A DNA stretch of 37,546 nt, from the NCBI GenBank assembly GCA_024681855.1, contig JAILAB010000046.1, positions 1 to 37,546 of the forward strand, in the 5' to 3' direction. Within the stretch, counting starts at the first letter, position 1. Each line of letters opens with the position of its first letter. The position numbers and the translations under genes are program-made. Under the pieces are notes generated by a model. That model saw nothing but the letters and a program-made list of their open reading frames with translations. It made no database searches and was not told where the DNA came from. This DNA is from Elusimicrobiales bacterium. Lineage in GTDB: Bacteria > Elusimicrobiota > Elusimicrobia > Elusimicrobiales > UBA9959. Shown here piece after piece: positions 1-10,459 of the stretch.

Positions 1-1007
1 CCTCCGGTCTTGTCCAAGGTGCCGCCTACGAAACAGACTGCGGAATGCCGGTATAAGGCCTGTAGCGCTCCAGTTTTGTTTATCAGCAGCACATTGCTGC
101 TTTCAGCTTTTTTTGCCGGCATATCAGGCCATATATGATAATCAAGCCCAGCCTGTTCTATATTTTTTCTCGCAATGCTTATCTGTTCCAGATGTCTCGG
201 CGCAATTATGAGCTTCAAGCCGCTTACATGCTTCAATGCCGCCTTATATCCCTCTAGGATTACAGGCTCTTCTTCCGCATGCGTACACCCGGCTACAAAA
301 ACAGGCTCATTATTAGGATTGAAATATTTCATCAGTTCTGTAACTTCGGGATTTTCCTTCGCCATAGGAGTTTGGTCATATTTCAGATTCCCTGTTGTGG
401 AAACCTTTCCTTCCAATCCTTTCAGCGCCCTATATCTTTCCGCATCAGGTTCTGTTTGGCATAAGGTTTTCTTTACGCCTTTGAATATGAATTTAGTAAA
501 GGGGGAAAGTTTTTTGTAAAGACCGAAAGTGCCGGGCGAAATCCTTGCGCTTACCATGTATATTGGAATTCCCTTTTTTTCGGCAAGATGGAAAGCTGCT
601 GGCCATATTTCTGTTTCAGCATTTATCAGCATAGCCGGCTTTTCCTTATCCAGAAATTTGCTTATAAAAGGATAGAAATCTATCGGCATTAGTGTTACAT
701 TTTTTGTGATTTTTAAGGCTTCCTTTTTTCCGGTTGCCGTAGAAACAGTTATGAAAAAATCTTTATTAAGCTTTTTAGCAAGCAGAGGGGCGAAGACAGA
801 AATTGCCTTAACCTCGCCCATAGATGCCGCATGAAACCATATCGCGCCTTTTGGAAAATCCGGCAGCTTTATTGCCAGCCTTTCATTCAGCTCAGGGCCG
901 AGCTTTGCCAGCCTGCCACGGCGGGGGGTAAAAATCAGGGAAAAAAGATATCCTGCGGTAAGCAGCGGTGCGGCGGCAGTATAAAGAATGAAAATCAGTT
1001 TGCCCAT
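1..1007 (-). CDS. waaA: 3-deoxy-D-manno-octulosonic acid (Kdo) transferase, 3' part cut by window edge
   Basis: This glycosyltransferase (GT30) adds Kdo from CMP-Kdo to lipid A precursor at the inner face of the cytoplasmic membrane. I translated the minus strand from the ATG at 1007 and read about 335 residues before the window ends. An N-terminal hydrophobic anchor (residues ~3-26) is followed by HAASMGEV at 59-66, where E65 matches the conserved catalytic glutamate of the family. Further hallmarks are NAETEIWP, VSARIS, AGCTHAEEE, APRHLE and, just before the edge, FVGGTL. Family members are about 420 residues, so roughly 80 C-terminal residues are missing. The gene lies 28 nt after the preceding hypothetical gene and is the last visible member of the long minus-strand series. 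Its presence implies an LPS-bearing cell. Identification is secure; bifunctional versus monofunctional Kdo addition cannot be told. Confidence 0.95.
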   Translation of the reverse strand, partial: MGKLIFILYTAAAPLLTAGYLFSLIFTPRRGRLAKLGPELNERLAIKLPDFPKGAIWFHAASMGEVKAISVFAPLLAKKLNKDFFITVSTATGKKEALKITKNVTLMPIDFYPFISKFLDKEKPAMLINAETEIWPAAFHLAEKKGIPIYMVSARISPGTFGLYKKLSPFTKFIFKGVKKTLCQTEPDAERYRALKGLEGKVSTTGNLKYDQTPMAKENPEVTELMKYFNPNNEPVFVAGCTHAEEEPVILEGYKAALKHVSGLKLIIAPRHLEQISIARKNIEQAGLDYHIWPDMPAKKAESSNVLLINKTGALQALYRHSAVCFVGGTLDKTG

Positions 1008-1035
1008 TGTGTTGTCCCAAATAATCTGATATTTT

Positions 1036-1644
1036 TCATTTCTTCTTTTTTATTATCCATGCCAGGCAGAAAACACATGAATATTCCGGCAGAATATTGC
1101 CATTCTGAAGAACTATTCCTATTTTCTCTGCTTCAAGCCTTTTGATTAGGGCTGACAAAAGCTCATCTCTGTATAGCGGTATTTCCGCATTTGCTTCTGT
1201 CTGGCTGTTTATTTCAGGGCGGGAATATAAAAAAACAGGATTGTTTAATTCAAAGCCTTCCGGCATTGCTTCCTGTTTGGCCAGGTCTGAAATAACTTTT
1301 ACTGCGGATGAAAGAAAAGAAGCTGCTGATATTTCATTGATTGTTTTTCTGTCTGCTTCTTGTTCTTTTGCAAGCTTTTCGGCAAATTCCTTGCCTAAGG
1401 TAAGCGCCCCTATTGTTAGCGGCGCATTTTCTTCTGAGCCTAATACTGATATATCTGGGTCGTCAGGGGGAAAATAGTCAAAAACAACTGCCGGTTCCAG
1501 TGCGGAGGCCAGGAGCGAAACGTATTCTTTAAAATCCCGTTCTGCCCCTAGGCCTGAAAGTTCAAGATTTACCCCGGCTTTCCTTGTTTTTCTGAATATA
1601 TCATAGGAATAAACCGGAATCTTGAATTTCTTTATTTTCCGCAC
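1036..1644 (-). CDS. Hypothetical protein between secF and waaA (GTG start)
   Basis: I do not recognise this 202-residue protein. The frame stays open back to an ATG at 1704, but that would overlap secF by 47 nt. A GTG at 1644 follows the secF stop (1658-1660) and has AAAAAGAGG about 6 nt upstream, so I use it. The N-terminus is basic (RKIKKFKIPVYSYDIFRKTRK). A middle part has a D/P-rich stretch (DYFPPDDPD) and a helical, charged segment (~95-135). The C-terminus ends in a hydrophobic CVFCLAWII followed by lysines, which could be a short membrane-associating tail. No signal peptide or catalytic motif is evident. The position between secDF and waaA suggests an envelope role, which is inference only. 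Confidence 0.7.
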   Translation of the reverse strand: MRKIKKFKIPVYSYDIFRKTRKAGVNLELSGLGAERDFKEYVSLLASALEPAVVFDYFPPDDPDISVLGSEENAPLTIGALTLGKEFAEKLAKEQEADRKTINEISAASFLSSAVKVISDLAKQEAMPEGFELNNPVFLYSRPEINSQTEANAEIPLYRDELLSALIKRLEAEKIGIVLQNGNILPEYSCVFCLAWIIKKKK

Positions 1645-1657
1645 CAAAAGCCTCTTT

Positions 1658-2551
1658 TTACTTTTTGCCTGGGTTTGCCCATGTGTAAACAAGCGGCACG
1701 GCAATGGCTATTGTGGAATAAGTTCCGCATATTGTGCCTATCAGCATGGTGAATGCGAAGTTATTTATCACATCGCCGCCGAATAAGAACAATATGAGAA
1801 CTACCATGAATACCGTTATGCTGGTGATAACCGTTCTTGACAGAGTCTCATTGAGGCTTACGTTTATAAGCTCGCCAAGGGGCATCTTCGGGAAGGTGCG
1901 CAGGTTTTCACGCATTCTGTCAAAAATGACAACTGTGTCGTTGATAGAATAACCAACCAGCGTAAGCAGGGCGGCAACAACTACCAGGTCAATTTCGCGG
2001 CCAGTGAGCGACAGCGCTCCAAGAGCAATGAGAACGTCATGGAACAGGGCTATAACGCCGCATCCGCCCCATATAGGGTTGGAGAAGCGGAAAGCCACAT
2101 ACAATATAATGCCCATCATGGAAAGCACAATTGCGAATATGGCCTTGCGGGAAAGGTCTTTGCCCACAACCGGGCCGACATAATCCAGCTTTTCAACAGT
2201 AAATTTATTGTCTTTCACTGTTTCATTGAGCGCATTAGTTATTTTGTCAGCTTCAGCATTAACGTCAGTCTGTGCTCCTTTTACTTTTATCTGGAAAGAA
2301 TCACTGTCAGAAAAGCTCTGTATTGAAGCTTCAACATTGTTTTTCACAAGAGCCGCACGGAGGTCGCCTGTTGAGATGAATTTCTCAAAGTGAACCTGCA
2401 TAAGCGTGCCGCCTGTGAAATCCAGGCCCATGTTCATTCCTCTTATGCAAAGCGAAAGAATGGCTATTAATATTAATCCTCCGGAAATAGCAAAGAAAGT
2501 TTTCCTTTTTCCGACGAAGTCAAAACTTGTTTTCTTGAAAATTTGCATCAT
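1658..2551 (-). CDS. secF: Protein translocase subunit SecF
   Basis: SecF forms, with SecD and YajC, the membrane complex that uses the proton gradient to help pull Sec substrates across the inner membrane. The 297-residue product has the SecF layout: TM1 at ~19-37, the GLDFTGGT family motif (~42-49), a periplasmic domain, then five C-terminal membrane segments containing the signature SINDTVVIFDRMREN. Length is typical for a stand-alone SecF. The start overlaps the secD stop (ATATGATG); AAGGAG lies 8 nt upstream within the secD end. Two adjacent ATGs are possible starts, differing by one residue. Translational coupling with secD is likely. Confidence 0.96.
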   Translation of the reverse strand: MMQIFKKTSFDFVGKRKTFFAISGGLILIAILSLCIRGMNMGLDFTGGTLMQVHFEKFISTGDLRAALVKNNVEASIQSFSDSDSFQIKVKGAQTDVNAEADKITNALNETVKDNKFTVEKLDYVGPVVGKDLSRKAIFAIVLSMMGIILYVAFRFSNPIWGGCGVIALFHDVLIALGALSLTGREIDLVVVAALLTLVGYSINDTVVIFDRMRENLRTFPKMPLGELINVSLNETLSRTVITSITVFMVVLILFLFGGDVINNFAFTMLIGTICGTYSTIAIAVPLVYTWANPGKK

Positions 2552-3987
2552 ATGCTTAACTCCTTAGGATTGGATGTGAGCCAGAACTCATACATCATGC
2601 GGGTTATGAAAACAGAAGTGAAAACGCCAATGATCAAGCCGAGAATGAGCGTTACGGCGAATCCTTTCACGGGGCCGGAACCGAACTGGAACAGGAAAAT
2701 GCCTGCTATCCAGGTAGTGACATTGGAGTCCAATATTGCGGTCCAGGCTTTGTCATAGGCCTGCGGTATGATAAGCTGTAATGGCTTGCTGAGAGAATAT
2801 TCTTCGCGCATGCGCTCAAGAATGAGCACGTTTGCGTCAATGGCCATTGCCAGCGATAGAATTATGCCTGCTATTCCGGGCAGCGTAAGCGTGGCATTGA
2901 ACCAGCTCATGGCAGCCGCAAGAAGAATAAGGTTGAAGGCAAGAGCAGCGCAGGCTATGACGCCGCCGCCGCGATAATAAATGCACATAAATATAAGCAC
3001 CAGTACAAAGCCGGTAAGGGCAGAACCGAGGCCTTTCTTAATGGAGTCTTCGCCAAGGCTGGGGCCTACAACGCGTTTTTCTATTATCTTAACAGGAGCA
3101 GGCAGGGCGCCGGCGCGCAGAACTATGGCCAGATTGCGAGCCTCTTCCATTGTGAAGCTTCCTTCAATTATGCCGGAGCCGCCAGCGATTGTGCTCTTGA
3201 TTCTGGGAGCGGAATGGACTATGCCGTCAAGCGTTATTGCCAGGAAACGCTGGCGGTTTGCTGCTGTGAGCTTTTCAAATTTTTTTCCGCCTTCCTTGTT
3301 AAAGGTGAAAGCGATGATGGGCTGTCCGAATTGATTGTCTGTTTCAACGCGTGCATTCTCAAGATATGCGCCTGTTACGGCAACGCTGTCTTCAAGCACA
3401 TAATATTTTTCGGCAGAAGAGCCTTCCTCGCCTTGCCCTCTGAAAAGCGATGTTCCGGGGGGAAGAAGCTTTTTTATGGCTGGGTGCACTTTGCCTTCTT
3501 TGTCAAAAACAGCTTCATCAAGCTCATAAGCTTTGTTTATGGCATCTGAGGCAGATGGGGCTTCGCTTACTATGCGGAATTCCAGCTGCGCGGTTTTGCC
3601 TATAAGGGCTTCTGCTTCTTCAGTATCGGATATGCCAGGCATATCAACGGAAATCCAGCGTTCTCCCTGGCGCGAGATGGGGGTTTCGCCAACGCCGTAC
3701 TGGTCAATGCGGTTGCGGATAATCTCAATCGCGCGGGCCATGGCATCAGAAAGATTGTTCTTATCTTTCTTGCTCAGTTTCTCAACTTCAAGCTCAAGCA
3801 GCATATGTGTGCCGCCCTTAAGGTCAAGACCGAGATTCAACATGTGTTTCGGACGGGAATGCGTGGCTTCTGCCTTTGCAATTTCGTCCGCAGACTGGGT
3901 ATACCAGTTTATTGTGGGATATAACAGCCATACTGACAGAACAAGCAGTACGAGCGTTATTCCTAATTTCCAGTGCAGTTTGTCCAT
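2548..3987 (-). CDS. secD: Protein translocase subunit SecD
   Basis: SecD is the large partner of SecF in the proton-driven Sec accessory complex. The 479-residue protein starts with TM1 (residues ~8-25), followed by the conserved LNLGLDLKGGTHMLLE segment (~50-65), a periplasmic P1 region with IIRNRIDQYGVGE, and a C-terminal bundle of five membrane helices including the LPGIAGIILSLAMAIDANVLI signature region. It is shorter than the E. coli protein (615 aa), as is common in many phyla. It sits 33 nt after yajC and overlaps secF, matching the classical yajC-secD-secF order. No missing motif was noticed. Confidence 0.96.
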   Translation of the reverse strand: MDKLHWKLGITLVLLVLSVWLLYPTINWYTQSADEIAKAEATHSRPKHMLNLGLDLKGGTHMLLELEVEKLSKKDKNNLSDAMARAIEIIRNRIDQYGVGETPISRQGERWISVDMPGISDTEEAEALIGKTAQLEFRIVSEAPSASDAINKAYELDEAVFDKEGKVHPAIKKLLPPGTSLFRGQGEEGSSAEKYYVLEDSVAVTGAYLENARVETDNQFGQPIIAFTFNKEGGKKFEKLTAANRQRFLAITLDGIVHSAPRIKSTIAGGSGIIEGSFTMEEARNLAIVLRAGALPAPVKIIEKRVVGPSLGEDSIKKGLGSALTGFVLVLIFMCIYYRGGGVIACAALAFNLILLAAAMSWFNATLTLPGIAGIILSLAMAIDANVLILERMREEYSLSKPLQLIIPQAYDKAWTAILDSNVTTWIAGIFLFQFGSGPVKGFAVTLILGLIIGVFTSVFITRMMYEFWLTSNPKELSI

Positions 3988-4020
3988 TTATTTGCTCCTT
4001 AGTTTAAAGCTGAAAATATT

Positions 4021-4320
4021 TCAGCGTTTCTGTATTACCTGCTGTACGGCTGTGCGGGCAAATATAACTTTAACGCCTTTTGATATTTCCAAATCTATTT
4101 CCGTTTCGCGAACGTCTTTTATTACGCCCACTATTCCTCCTCTAGTGAGGACTTTGTCTCCGGATTTGAGCTCAGAAAGCATTTTCTGTGTTTCTTTCAT
4201 CTGTTTGTTCTGGGGGCGTATCAGCAGGAAATAAAAAATTGCCGCTATTAATATGAACGGAATTATTTGCGCTATGATGCCTGGCTGCTGTGCCGCCATC
4301 GCTGCGGTTTGTGGATCCAT
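4021..4320 (-). CDS. yajC: Preprotein translocase subunit YajC
   Basis: YajC is a small single-pass inner-membrane protein of the SecDF-YajC complex. The 99-residue product has one TM helix (~14-34) ending in the family signature FLLIRPQNKQMKE, followed by the cytoplasmic KSGDKVLTRGGIVGVIKDV region. A strong AAGGAG lies 11 nt upstream of the ATG. The gene is first after a 355-bp spacer and is followed by secD and secF on the same strand, the standard order. Confidence 0.95.
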   Translation of the reverse strand: MDPQTAAMAAQQPGIIAQIIPFILIAAIFYFLLIRPQNKQMKETQKMLSELKSGDKVLTRGGIVGVIKDVRETEIDLEISKGVKVIFARTAVQQVIQKR

Positions 4321-4675
4321 ATTGTGTTAAACTCCTTAAGCAATACTACATATATAATAAATATGTTAGCAAAAAAATAAGCATATATAAAAGTAGCGAA
4401 ATCGGCGGAAAACGAGTGTGAAAAAAATATAAGACTTTTGGTTGCGATGGCTTTTATAGAAAAGTAAAAATCAAGAGTTTTAATGCGGAAAAACTTAAAA
4501 AATAATAAAAAGAACATGCTGCGAATTTCCCAATGGAAAGTCCGCGATTCGGATTTAGCAATAAAAGCTTTAGAAATGTTTAAAAACGCTTATGCCTAGT
4601 CCAAATAGAAAAAGCAAGGCGGATTTTACGCAACGCCGCAGTCCGGTTTATTATACTATTGGCTTTTCTCTTTGA
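4321..4675. other. 355-bp non-coding spacer between tgt and yajC
   Basis: No convincing gene is present. The yajC-proximal half is very AT-rich (promoter-like, for example TATTATATATG near 4350-4365 on the minus strand), but no clear -35/-10 pair could be defended. The tgt-proximal part (4520-4650) is richer in GC and holds short inverted repeats, such as a TTTCC/GGAAA hairpin around 4526-4539 nested in CGAAT/ATTCG arms at 4522-4551. A start site for a separate yajC-secDF transcript, or a leader RNA, is possible but not shown. Confidence 0.4.
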
Positions 4676-5836
<1,161 letters not shown>

Positions 5837-5921
5837 TTATTTCTGCCTTGCAGTTTTTGCTTTATTCAGCCTTTTATTATTTTTTCAGCACTGTTATCTT
5901 TGCTTTGGGCTTACCTGATTC

Positions 5922-6971
5922 CTAAAGTATCAGCATTGAATCTCCATAGGAATAAAAGCGGTATTTGTTTTCCACGGCATGCTTGTATGCCTTGTAAAGC
6001 AGCTCGCGTCCAGCGAATGCAGATGTCATGTAAAGCGGTGCGGATTCTGGCACATGCAGATTTGTTATGAAAATGTCTGCGCTTTTGAAATGGTAGCCGG
6101 GATAAATGAAAAGTGAAGCATCTTTCATTCCCCAGCCCATGTTCTTGTCATCAATGGCGAAGGTTTCCATTGTGCGCATAGAGGAGGTTCCTACTGCGGC
6201 GAGCGGCTTGCCTGCGGCCTTATGTGCGGAAATCATTTCCGCCAGTTCCTTGGGCATCTGGCAGGCTTCCTTCATCATTATATGGTCTGCGGGGTTTTCA
6301 GTGCGAACCGGCTTGAATGTGCCCCAGCCTATATGCAGGGTTACAAATGCTTTTTTTATTCCTTTCTGTTCAAGGCCTTTAAATACATTTTCAGTGAAAT
6401 GGAAACCGGCGGTAGGCGCGGCTATGGATCCTGTGGGATTCGCATAAATGGTTTGGTATTTGTCTTCGTCCGGGGGGGCGGAAACGCCTCGGCGCTTTCT
6501 GGCATTAAGTATGTATTGCGGCAGCGGCACTTCGCCATACTGTTTCAGATAATCCTCAGTAAGAGGGGCTTCAAATTCAAAAACGAATGCGCCGTTCTCA
6601 TTCATGCCCAGGCATTTAGCTTTCAGGCCTCCCTCGCATTGTATTTCCTGTCCAGCCCTCATTTTGCGGCACAGAGCGGCCCATTTGATTCTGTTTTCTG
6701 AAAGATGCCCTGTAAGCAGCAGTTCGCAATGGCCGCCGCCTGGAATTTTCTTAGATTCTAGCCTGGCTTTCCATACACGGCTGTTATTAAGTATTAGCAG
6801 CGTGTCCGGCGGAAGCATTTTAGGCAAGTCATAGAAATGCCTGTCTGTCAGTTCTCCTGTTTTTCTGTTTACTACCAGCAGCCTGGAAGTGTCGCGCGGC
6901 TCTGCCGGTCTGTCCGCTATAAGAGGCTCTATATCTAGATTTTTAAACTCATTTAGTGATTCATTGCTCAT
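5922..6971 (-). CDS. queA: S-adenosylmethionine:tRNA ribosyltransferase-isomerase
   Basis: QueA transfers and isomerises the ribosyl moiety of SAM onto preQ1-modified tRNA to give epoxyqueuosine. The 349-residue protein has the family length and motifs: LVVNRKTGEL and PDTLLILNNSRV near the N-terminus, GEVPLPQYI in the middle, then TGSIAAPTAGFHFT, VTLHIGWGTFKPV and AVGTSSMRTMET. The end, ITNLHVPESAPLYMTSAFAG, is also typical. The chosen ATG lies inside the 3' end of the spoIID-like gene (11-nt overlap), so translation is probably coupled. A 112-nt gap separates it from tgt. Confidence 0.97.
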   Translation of the reverse strand: MSNESLNEFKNLDIEPLIADRPAEPRDTSRLLVVNRKTGELTDRHFYDLPKMLPPDTLLILNNSRVWKARLESKKIPGGGHCELLLTGHLSENRIKWAALCRKMRAGQEIQCEGGLKAKCLGMNENGAFVFEFEAPLTEDYLKQYGEVPLPQYILNARKRRGVSAPPDEDKYQTIYANPTGSIAAPTAGFHFTENVFKGLEQKGIKKAFVTLHIGWGTFKPVRTENPADHIMMKEACQMPKELAEMISAHKAAGKPLAAVGTSSMRTMETFAIDDKNMGWGMKDASLFIYPGYHFKSADIFITNLHVPESAPLYMTSAFAGRELLYKAYKHAVENKYRFYSYGDSMLIL

Positions 6972-8151
6972 TTGATTTCTTTATTGCTGCTCCGGGATAA
7001 TATTGTTTCAAAATCTGCTTATAATTCTTGCCTTTTTCGGCCATGGCTTTTGCGCCCCATTGGCACATGCCTATTCCATGCCCGTTTCCTTTGCCGCTTA
7101 TCGTCCAGCCATCTTTCGTTTTCTTTATGGAGGCGAACATAGTGCTTTTTACTTTTGACGGGCCGGCTTCCATTCTAAGCTGGTTTGAGGAAATTTCCAC
7201 ATTGCCTTGGTCTGTTTTCAGCGTTATTGAAGGATATCTTCCGCTGGAGTCTTTTTTGCCTAATGCAATGCTATTTATTTTTTTTACCTTTGCTTTTTTT
7301 GTCTTGGCCATTTTAAGAAGCAGGCTGCTGCTTACAGTGGCGCTCCAGATATTTCTTACTTTCGCCGGGGCTTTTTTGCAATGGCTGTCTTTTATGCCTG
7401 CGAGCGGTTTTGGTGTTTCCGCTTTGCTGCCCAGCCATACTTTACTAGGGTTTTCGGTATGGCCGGCGCAATATGAATGGAAGTACGCATCCAGTATTTT
7501 ATTGCCGTATGTGAGTACCTGCCCTTCGGTATTCTTTACTGCTATCGCTATTGCGCGCTCGGGGTTGGCTGCGCTTTTGAAAACCTGAGATGTTATTGTC
7601 GCCGTTACATCATAGGGCTTTTCCGGATGAATCTGCCTTAAAGCGAAGCTGCGGGAAGCCACGGCCTGAGCCATCAGGGCTTCCATAGGCCAGCCTGATC
7701 CCATTTCTGAGCCTAGCACTCCTGTTAGGTATTTTTCTATGGGAAGAACCTCTATTATGTCCAGTCTGCCATTATTATTTGCCCTTAAAATCACGTCTCC
7801 GCTGAATGTGTTTCCTCCGAATTGAAGCTGGCCTTTGTTTTTCCAGGCTTGGAAATAAAGCACTGATGCCAGCCTGTGCCCTGACATGTTTATTTTGCCG
7901 TTTTCTGCCTTAAATTCATAAGTTTCATTTGAGGAAAGGCGGAACTTTGCCCCTTTTTCTTCTTTGACGAGAATGGTATGAGTTGAAGTTTTAAGCGATA
8001 ATTTCGGCGTGTCCTGTATTACCGCAATTCTTATTTTTTGTTCGCTTTCTTCGGCTGTGGCATTGGAGGGAAAACTAAATGCGGCAATTAGTAATATCAG
8101 CGGAAATATAAATTTCCTTATTGCTGTCTCTGCTTGCATTTTTGCTTTCAT
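6961..8151 (-). CDS. SpoIID/LytB-domain secreted protein (putative peptidoglycan glycan hydrolase/amidase enhancer)
   Basis: The product is 396 residues with an N-terminal signal peptide (hydrophobic core [12 protein letters not shown], likely cleavage near SNATA). A SpoIID domain occupies the C-terminal two thirds. Typical segments are [48 protein letters not shown] and the end [22 protein letters not shown]. In endospore formers SpoIID is a lytic transglycosylase; the catalytic glutamate lies in the GxExG.. WPMEAL region, and E in SEMG/MEAL is present here. In non-sporulating Gram-negatives these proteins are thought to act on denuded glycan or regulate amidases, which is an inference for this case. 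The ATGA overlap with ruvB indicates co-transcription. Confidence 0.88.
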   Translation of the reverse strand: MKAKMQAETAIRKFIFPLILLIAAFSFPSNATAEESEQKIRIAVIQDTPKLSLKTSTHTILVKEEKGAKFRLSSNETYEFKAENGKINMSGHRLASVLYFQAWKNKGQLQFGGNTFSGDVILRANNNGRLDIIEVLPIEKYLTGVLGSEMGSGWPMEALMAQAVASRSFALRQIHPEKPYDVTATITSQVFKSAANPERAIAIAVKNTEGQVLTYGNKILDAYFHSYCAGHTENPSKVWLGSKAETPKPLAGIKDSHCKKAPAKVRNIWSATVSSSLLLKMAKTKKAKVKKINSIALGKKDSSGRYPSITLKTDQGNVEISSNQLRMEAGPSKVKSTMFASIKKTKDGWTISGKGNGHGIGMCQWGAKAMAEKGKNYKQILKQYYPGAAIKKSNEQ

Positions 8152-9236
8152 TTTGTTTCATTCTCCAGACCGTGCCGGTTTTCATCATTGAACAGCGGGA
8201 GATTTTCCGACGAATCAGAAGAAGATTCATGAAGCTTTATGCCGAGATGTTTTGCCGCTTTCGGCGTGATTATGCGGCCTCTTGGCGTGCGCTGAATGAA
8301 TCCTTTCTGTATTAGAAAAGGCTCTATTACATCGGTAAGCGTGTCCTGTTCCTCTGAAACGGATATTGATAAGGTTTCCAGTCCAACCGGGCCTCCGTTG
8401 AACTTATTTGCTATGGCAAGCAGTATTCGCCTGTCCAGCTCGTCAAGGCCTTCTCTGTCTATGTTCATTGAAGTAAGGGCTTCTTCCGCTACTTCGCAGT
8501 TTATAAGTCCGCCGGTTTTAACATCAGCGAAATCTCTCACTCGCCGCAAAAGGCGGTTTGCGATTCTTGGCGTTCCCCTGGAGCGGCGGGCTATCAGTTT
8601 TAGCGCATCAAACTCAGTGCGGCTGCCAAGCAGTCCGGCGGAACGCTGCAATATGGCTGCAAGCTCTGTTTCATTGTAAAAGCTTAAGTTAAATGATATT
8701 CCGAAGCGGTCTCTCAAAGGCCCTGTGAGCAAACCTGTCCTGGTGGTGGCCGCCACAAGCGTAAATCGCGGAATGTCTATTTTAAGCGTGGTGGCGCTGC
8801 CGCCTGATCCGCCAGTATTGAAGAAATATGTGAAATCTTCCATGGCCGGATAAAGAGCTTCTTCCACTGCGGCATTAAGCCGGTGTATTTCATCAATGAA
8901 AAGAATGTCGCCTTCCTGTATTTCCGTAGTGAGTATCGTGGCAAGGTCTCCCGGCCTGGTTAGAACCGGCCCCGATGTAACCTTTATGTTTACTCCCATT
9001 TCCTTTGCAAGAATATAGGAAAGCGTTGTTTTGCCTAAGCCTGGCGGAGCATAAAAAAGGCAATGATCTAAAGGCTCATTTCTTTTTTTTGCGGCTTGTA
9101 TGTATATGGAAAGATTGTCCTTTAGCTGTTTCTGTCCTATAAATTCGTCAAGGCTTTTTGGGCGCAGTGCCGTATCCAGACCGGAGGCCTCCGCGAAATC
9201 TCTTTCAGGTGAAAGCAAATTGTCATTTCTTGCCAT
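8148..9236 (-). CDS. ruvB: Holliday junction branch-migration ATPase RuvB
   Basis: RuvB is the AAA+ motor that, with RuvA, drives branch migration of Holliday junctions. The 362-residue protein has the [12 protein letters not shown] opening, Walker A PPGLGKTT, Walker [10 protein letters not shown], sensor [10 protein letters not shown] with arginine-finger region GPLRDRFG, and the C-terminal winged helix with [13 protein letters not shown] ~20-residue C-terminal tail after HLGIKLHE extends past the usual core. I saw no Shine-Dalgarno sequence ahead of the ATG, only AT-rich DNA. A 105-nt gap separates it from ruvA. Confidence 0.98.
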   Translation of the reverse strand: MARNDNLLSPERDFAEASGLDTALRPKSLDEFIGQKQLKDNLSIYIQAAKKRNEPLDHCLFYAPPGLGKTTLSYILAKEMGVNIKVTSGPVLTRPGDLATILTTEIQEGDILFIDEIHRLNAAVEEALYPAMEDFTYFFNTGGSGGSATTLKIDIPRFTLVAATTRTGLLTGPLRDRFGISFNLSFYNETELAAILQRSAGLLGSRTEFDALKLIARRSRGTPRIANRLLRRVRDFADVKTGGLINCEVAEEALTSMNIDREGLDELDRRILLAIANKFNGGPVGLETLSISVSEEQDTLTDVIEPFLIQKGFIQRTPRGRIITPKAAKHLGIKLHESSSDSSENLPLFNDENRHGLENETK

Positions 9237-9341
9237 AATTAAAAATTTAGTGTTTCAGTTTTTGCTCATTGACTTTTGCTAGTATCAACTCTCATTAACT
9301 GCTGTTTGCTTTTACTCCCGGCTGCTCATGCTAATAAATTT

Positions 9342-9944
9342 TTACCGTTTTGCCATTTTTTTCAGGCTAAGCCTTATGAGATCAGCCGTTTTTGCTCCTG
9401 GGCCTGTCTCATTATAAGCTTCTTCTAAGGCATTCCTTGCTTCCATTGGCCTGTATCCTAGCGAAACAAGCGCATTCATGGCCTCTGTATAGGAAGAAGG
9501 CCTTAGCGGCTGTTTTGCCTGGCCAGCCATTTCCGGCAGCTTGTCTTTTAGCGAGGCAATTAGTTTTTCCGCTGTTTTAATGGTAAAGCCTAAAGCCAAA
9601 TGCATTCTCTTTGCGTCTTTCTCTTCTACGCATCTGTAAAATTCATGCGGCGCTTTTGAAATTTTTGTCAGGAAATCCAAAGCTTTTTTAGGCCCTGTGT
9701 CTTTCACATTGTCTTTGAGTGTTTCAAAAAGCTGCTTTTCCTGAACTGTGAGAAAACCATACAATGTTGTGCCGGCATATTGGCTTAATGACTCTATCAG
9801 ATAAGCTTCCGCGTCGGAACCTTCAGGGCCTAATAGGGAAAGGGAATGCAAGGAGAAAAAGACCTCATATCCGAGGCCTCCTGTTTCAATTATTGCGCTG
9901 TTTTCCGTTTTGCTTATTATTTTCCCGCGGATATACGCAAGCAT
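9342..9944 (-). CDS. ruvA: Holliday junction DNA helicase subunit RuvA
   Basis: RuvA binds four-way junctions as a tetramer and recruits RuvB. The 200-residue protein begins with the canonical MLAYIRGKI and GGLGYEVFFS (OB domain), has a central HhH region and ends with the domain-III helices that contact RuvB (SYTEAMNALVSLGYRPMEARNALEEA). The central HhH part is divergent (KALDFLTKISKAPHEFYRCVEEKD) where LSGIGPKTA-type motifs are expected; GPKKA is retained. The start overlaps ruvC by 28 nt. Confidence 0.95.
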   Translation of the reverse strand: MLAYIRGKIISKTENSAIIETGGLGYEVFFSLHSLSLLGPEGSDAEAYLIESLSQYAGTTLYGFLTVQEKQLFETLKDNVKDTGPKKALDFLTKISKAPHEFYRCVEEKDAKRMHLALGFTIKTAEKLIASLKDKLPEMAGQAKQPLRPSSYTEAMNALVSLGYRPMEARNALEEAYNETGPGAKTADLIRLSLKKMAKR

Positions 9945-10453
9945 CGCATTTTCTCCTGTGTTTTCTTCATCAGCTCATTATAAGGCCCTAATCTAAGGTG
10001 GCATAGCGCTGCAGCGGCTGCATCGGCTGTATCGTCGGGCTTAAGTACTGAATCAAGCCTGAGCATGAGCTGTACCATTCTTTGCATCTGCGGTTTTTGC
10101 GCAAGCCCATTTCCGGATACTGTTTTCTTTATGATTTTTGGATTGTACCCGTTAATTTTAAGATTCTGTTTTTCGCAGGCAAGCAGTATAACTCCTCGCG
10201 CATGCGTTGTATTTGCCTGAGTGTCTGCACGCTTTGAAAAAAAAACTTCTTCTATTGCTGCCTCTGTGGGGGAATGCTGCAATATTATTTCTGTTAATTC
10301 ATCGTAGATTGCGGCAAGCCTTTTTTCAAGCGGCATTTTCGCCGGAGTATGAATAAGCCCGGACGCCAGAAGGACCGGCTGTTTTGCGCTGTTATTTGTA
10401 ACAACTGCCCAGCCGGTCCTGTCAAGGCCCGGGTCTATTCCGAGTATTTTCAT
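9917..10453 (-). CDS. ruvC: Holliday junction resolvase RuvC
   Basis: RuvC is the dimeric endonuclease that cuts Holliday junctions processed by RuvAB. The 178-residue product carries D7 in GIDPGLDRTGW, the acidic AAIEEVFF segment, the QMQRMVQLML helix and the last acidic pair in PDDTADAAAAALCH, so the four-acid catalytic set appears complete. Length is normal. The gene follows yebC by only 6 nt and overlaps ruvA, forming a yebC-ruvC-ruvA-ruvB order on the minus strand. Confidence 0.97.
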   Translation of the reverse strand: MKILGIDPGLDRTGWAVVTNNSAKQPVLLASGLIHTPAKMPLEKRLAAIYDELTEIILQHSPTEAAIEEVFFSKRADTQANTTHARGVILLACEKQNLKINGYNPKIIKKTVSGNGLAQKPQMQRMVQLMLRLDSVLKPDDTADAAAAALCHLRLGPYNELMKKTQEKMRCLRISAGK

Positions 10454-10459
10454 CCGGAC

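Noticed and set aside
3533-4234. 233-codon plus-strand open frame opposite secD/yajC
   Set aside because: It is antisense to two unmistakable genes, has no ribosome binding site and encodes a low-complexity Ser/Arg-rich product.
4272-4517. 81-codon minus-strand open frame overlapping the yajC start
   Set aside because: Phe/Lys/Ile-rich translation of AT-rich spacer; out of frame with yajC and no ribosome binding site.
4321-4675. Possible second tRNA or small structured RNA
   Set aside because: No cloverleaf with a TTCRA T-loop could be built; only short hairpins are present.
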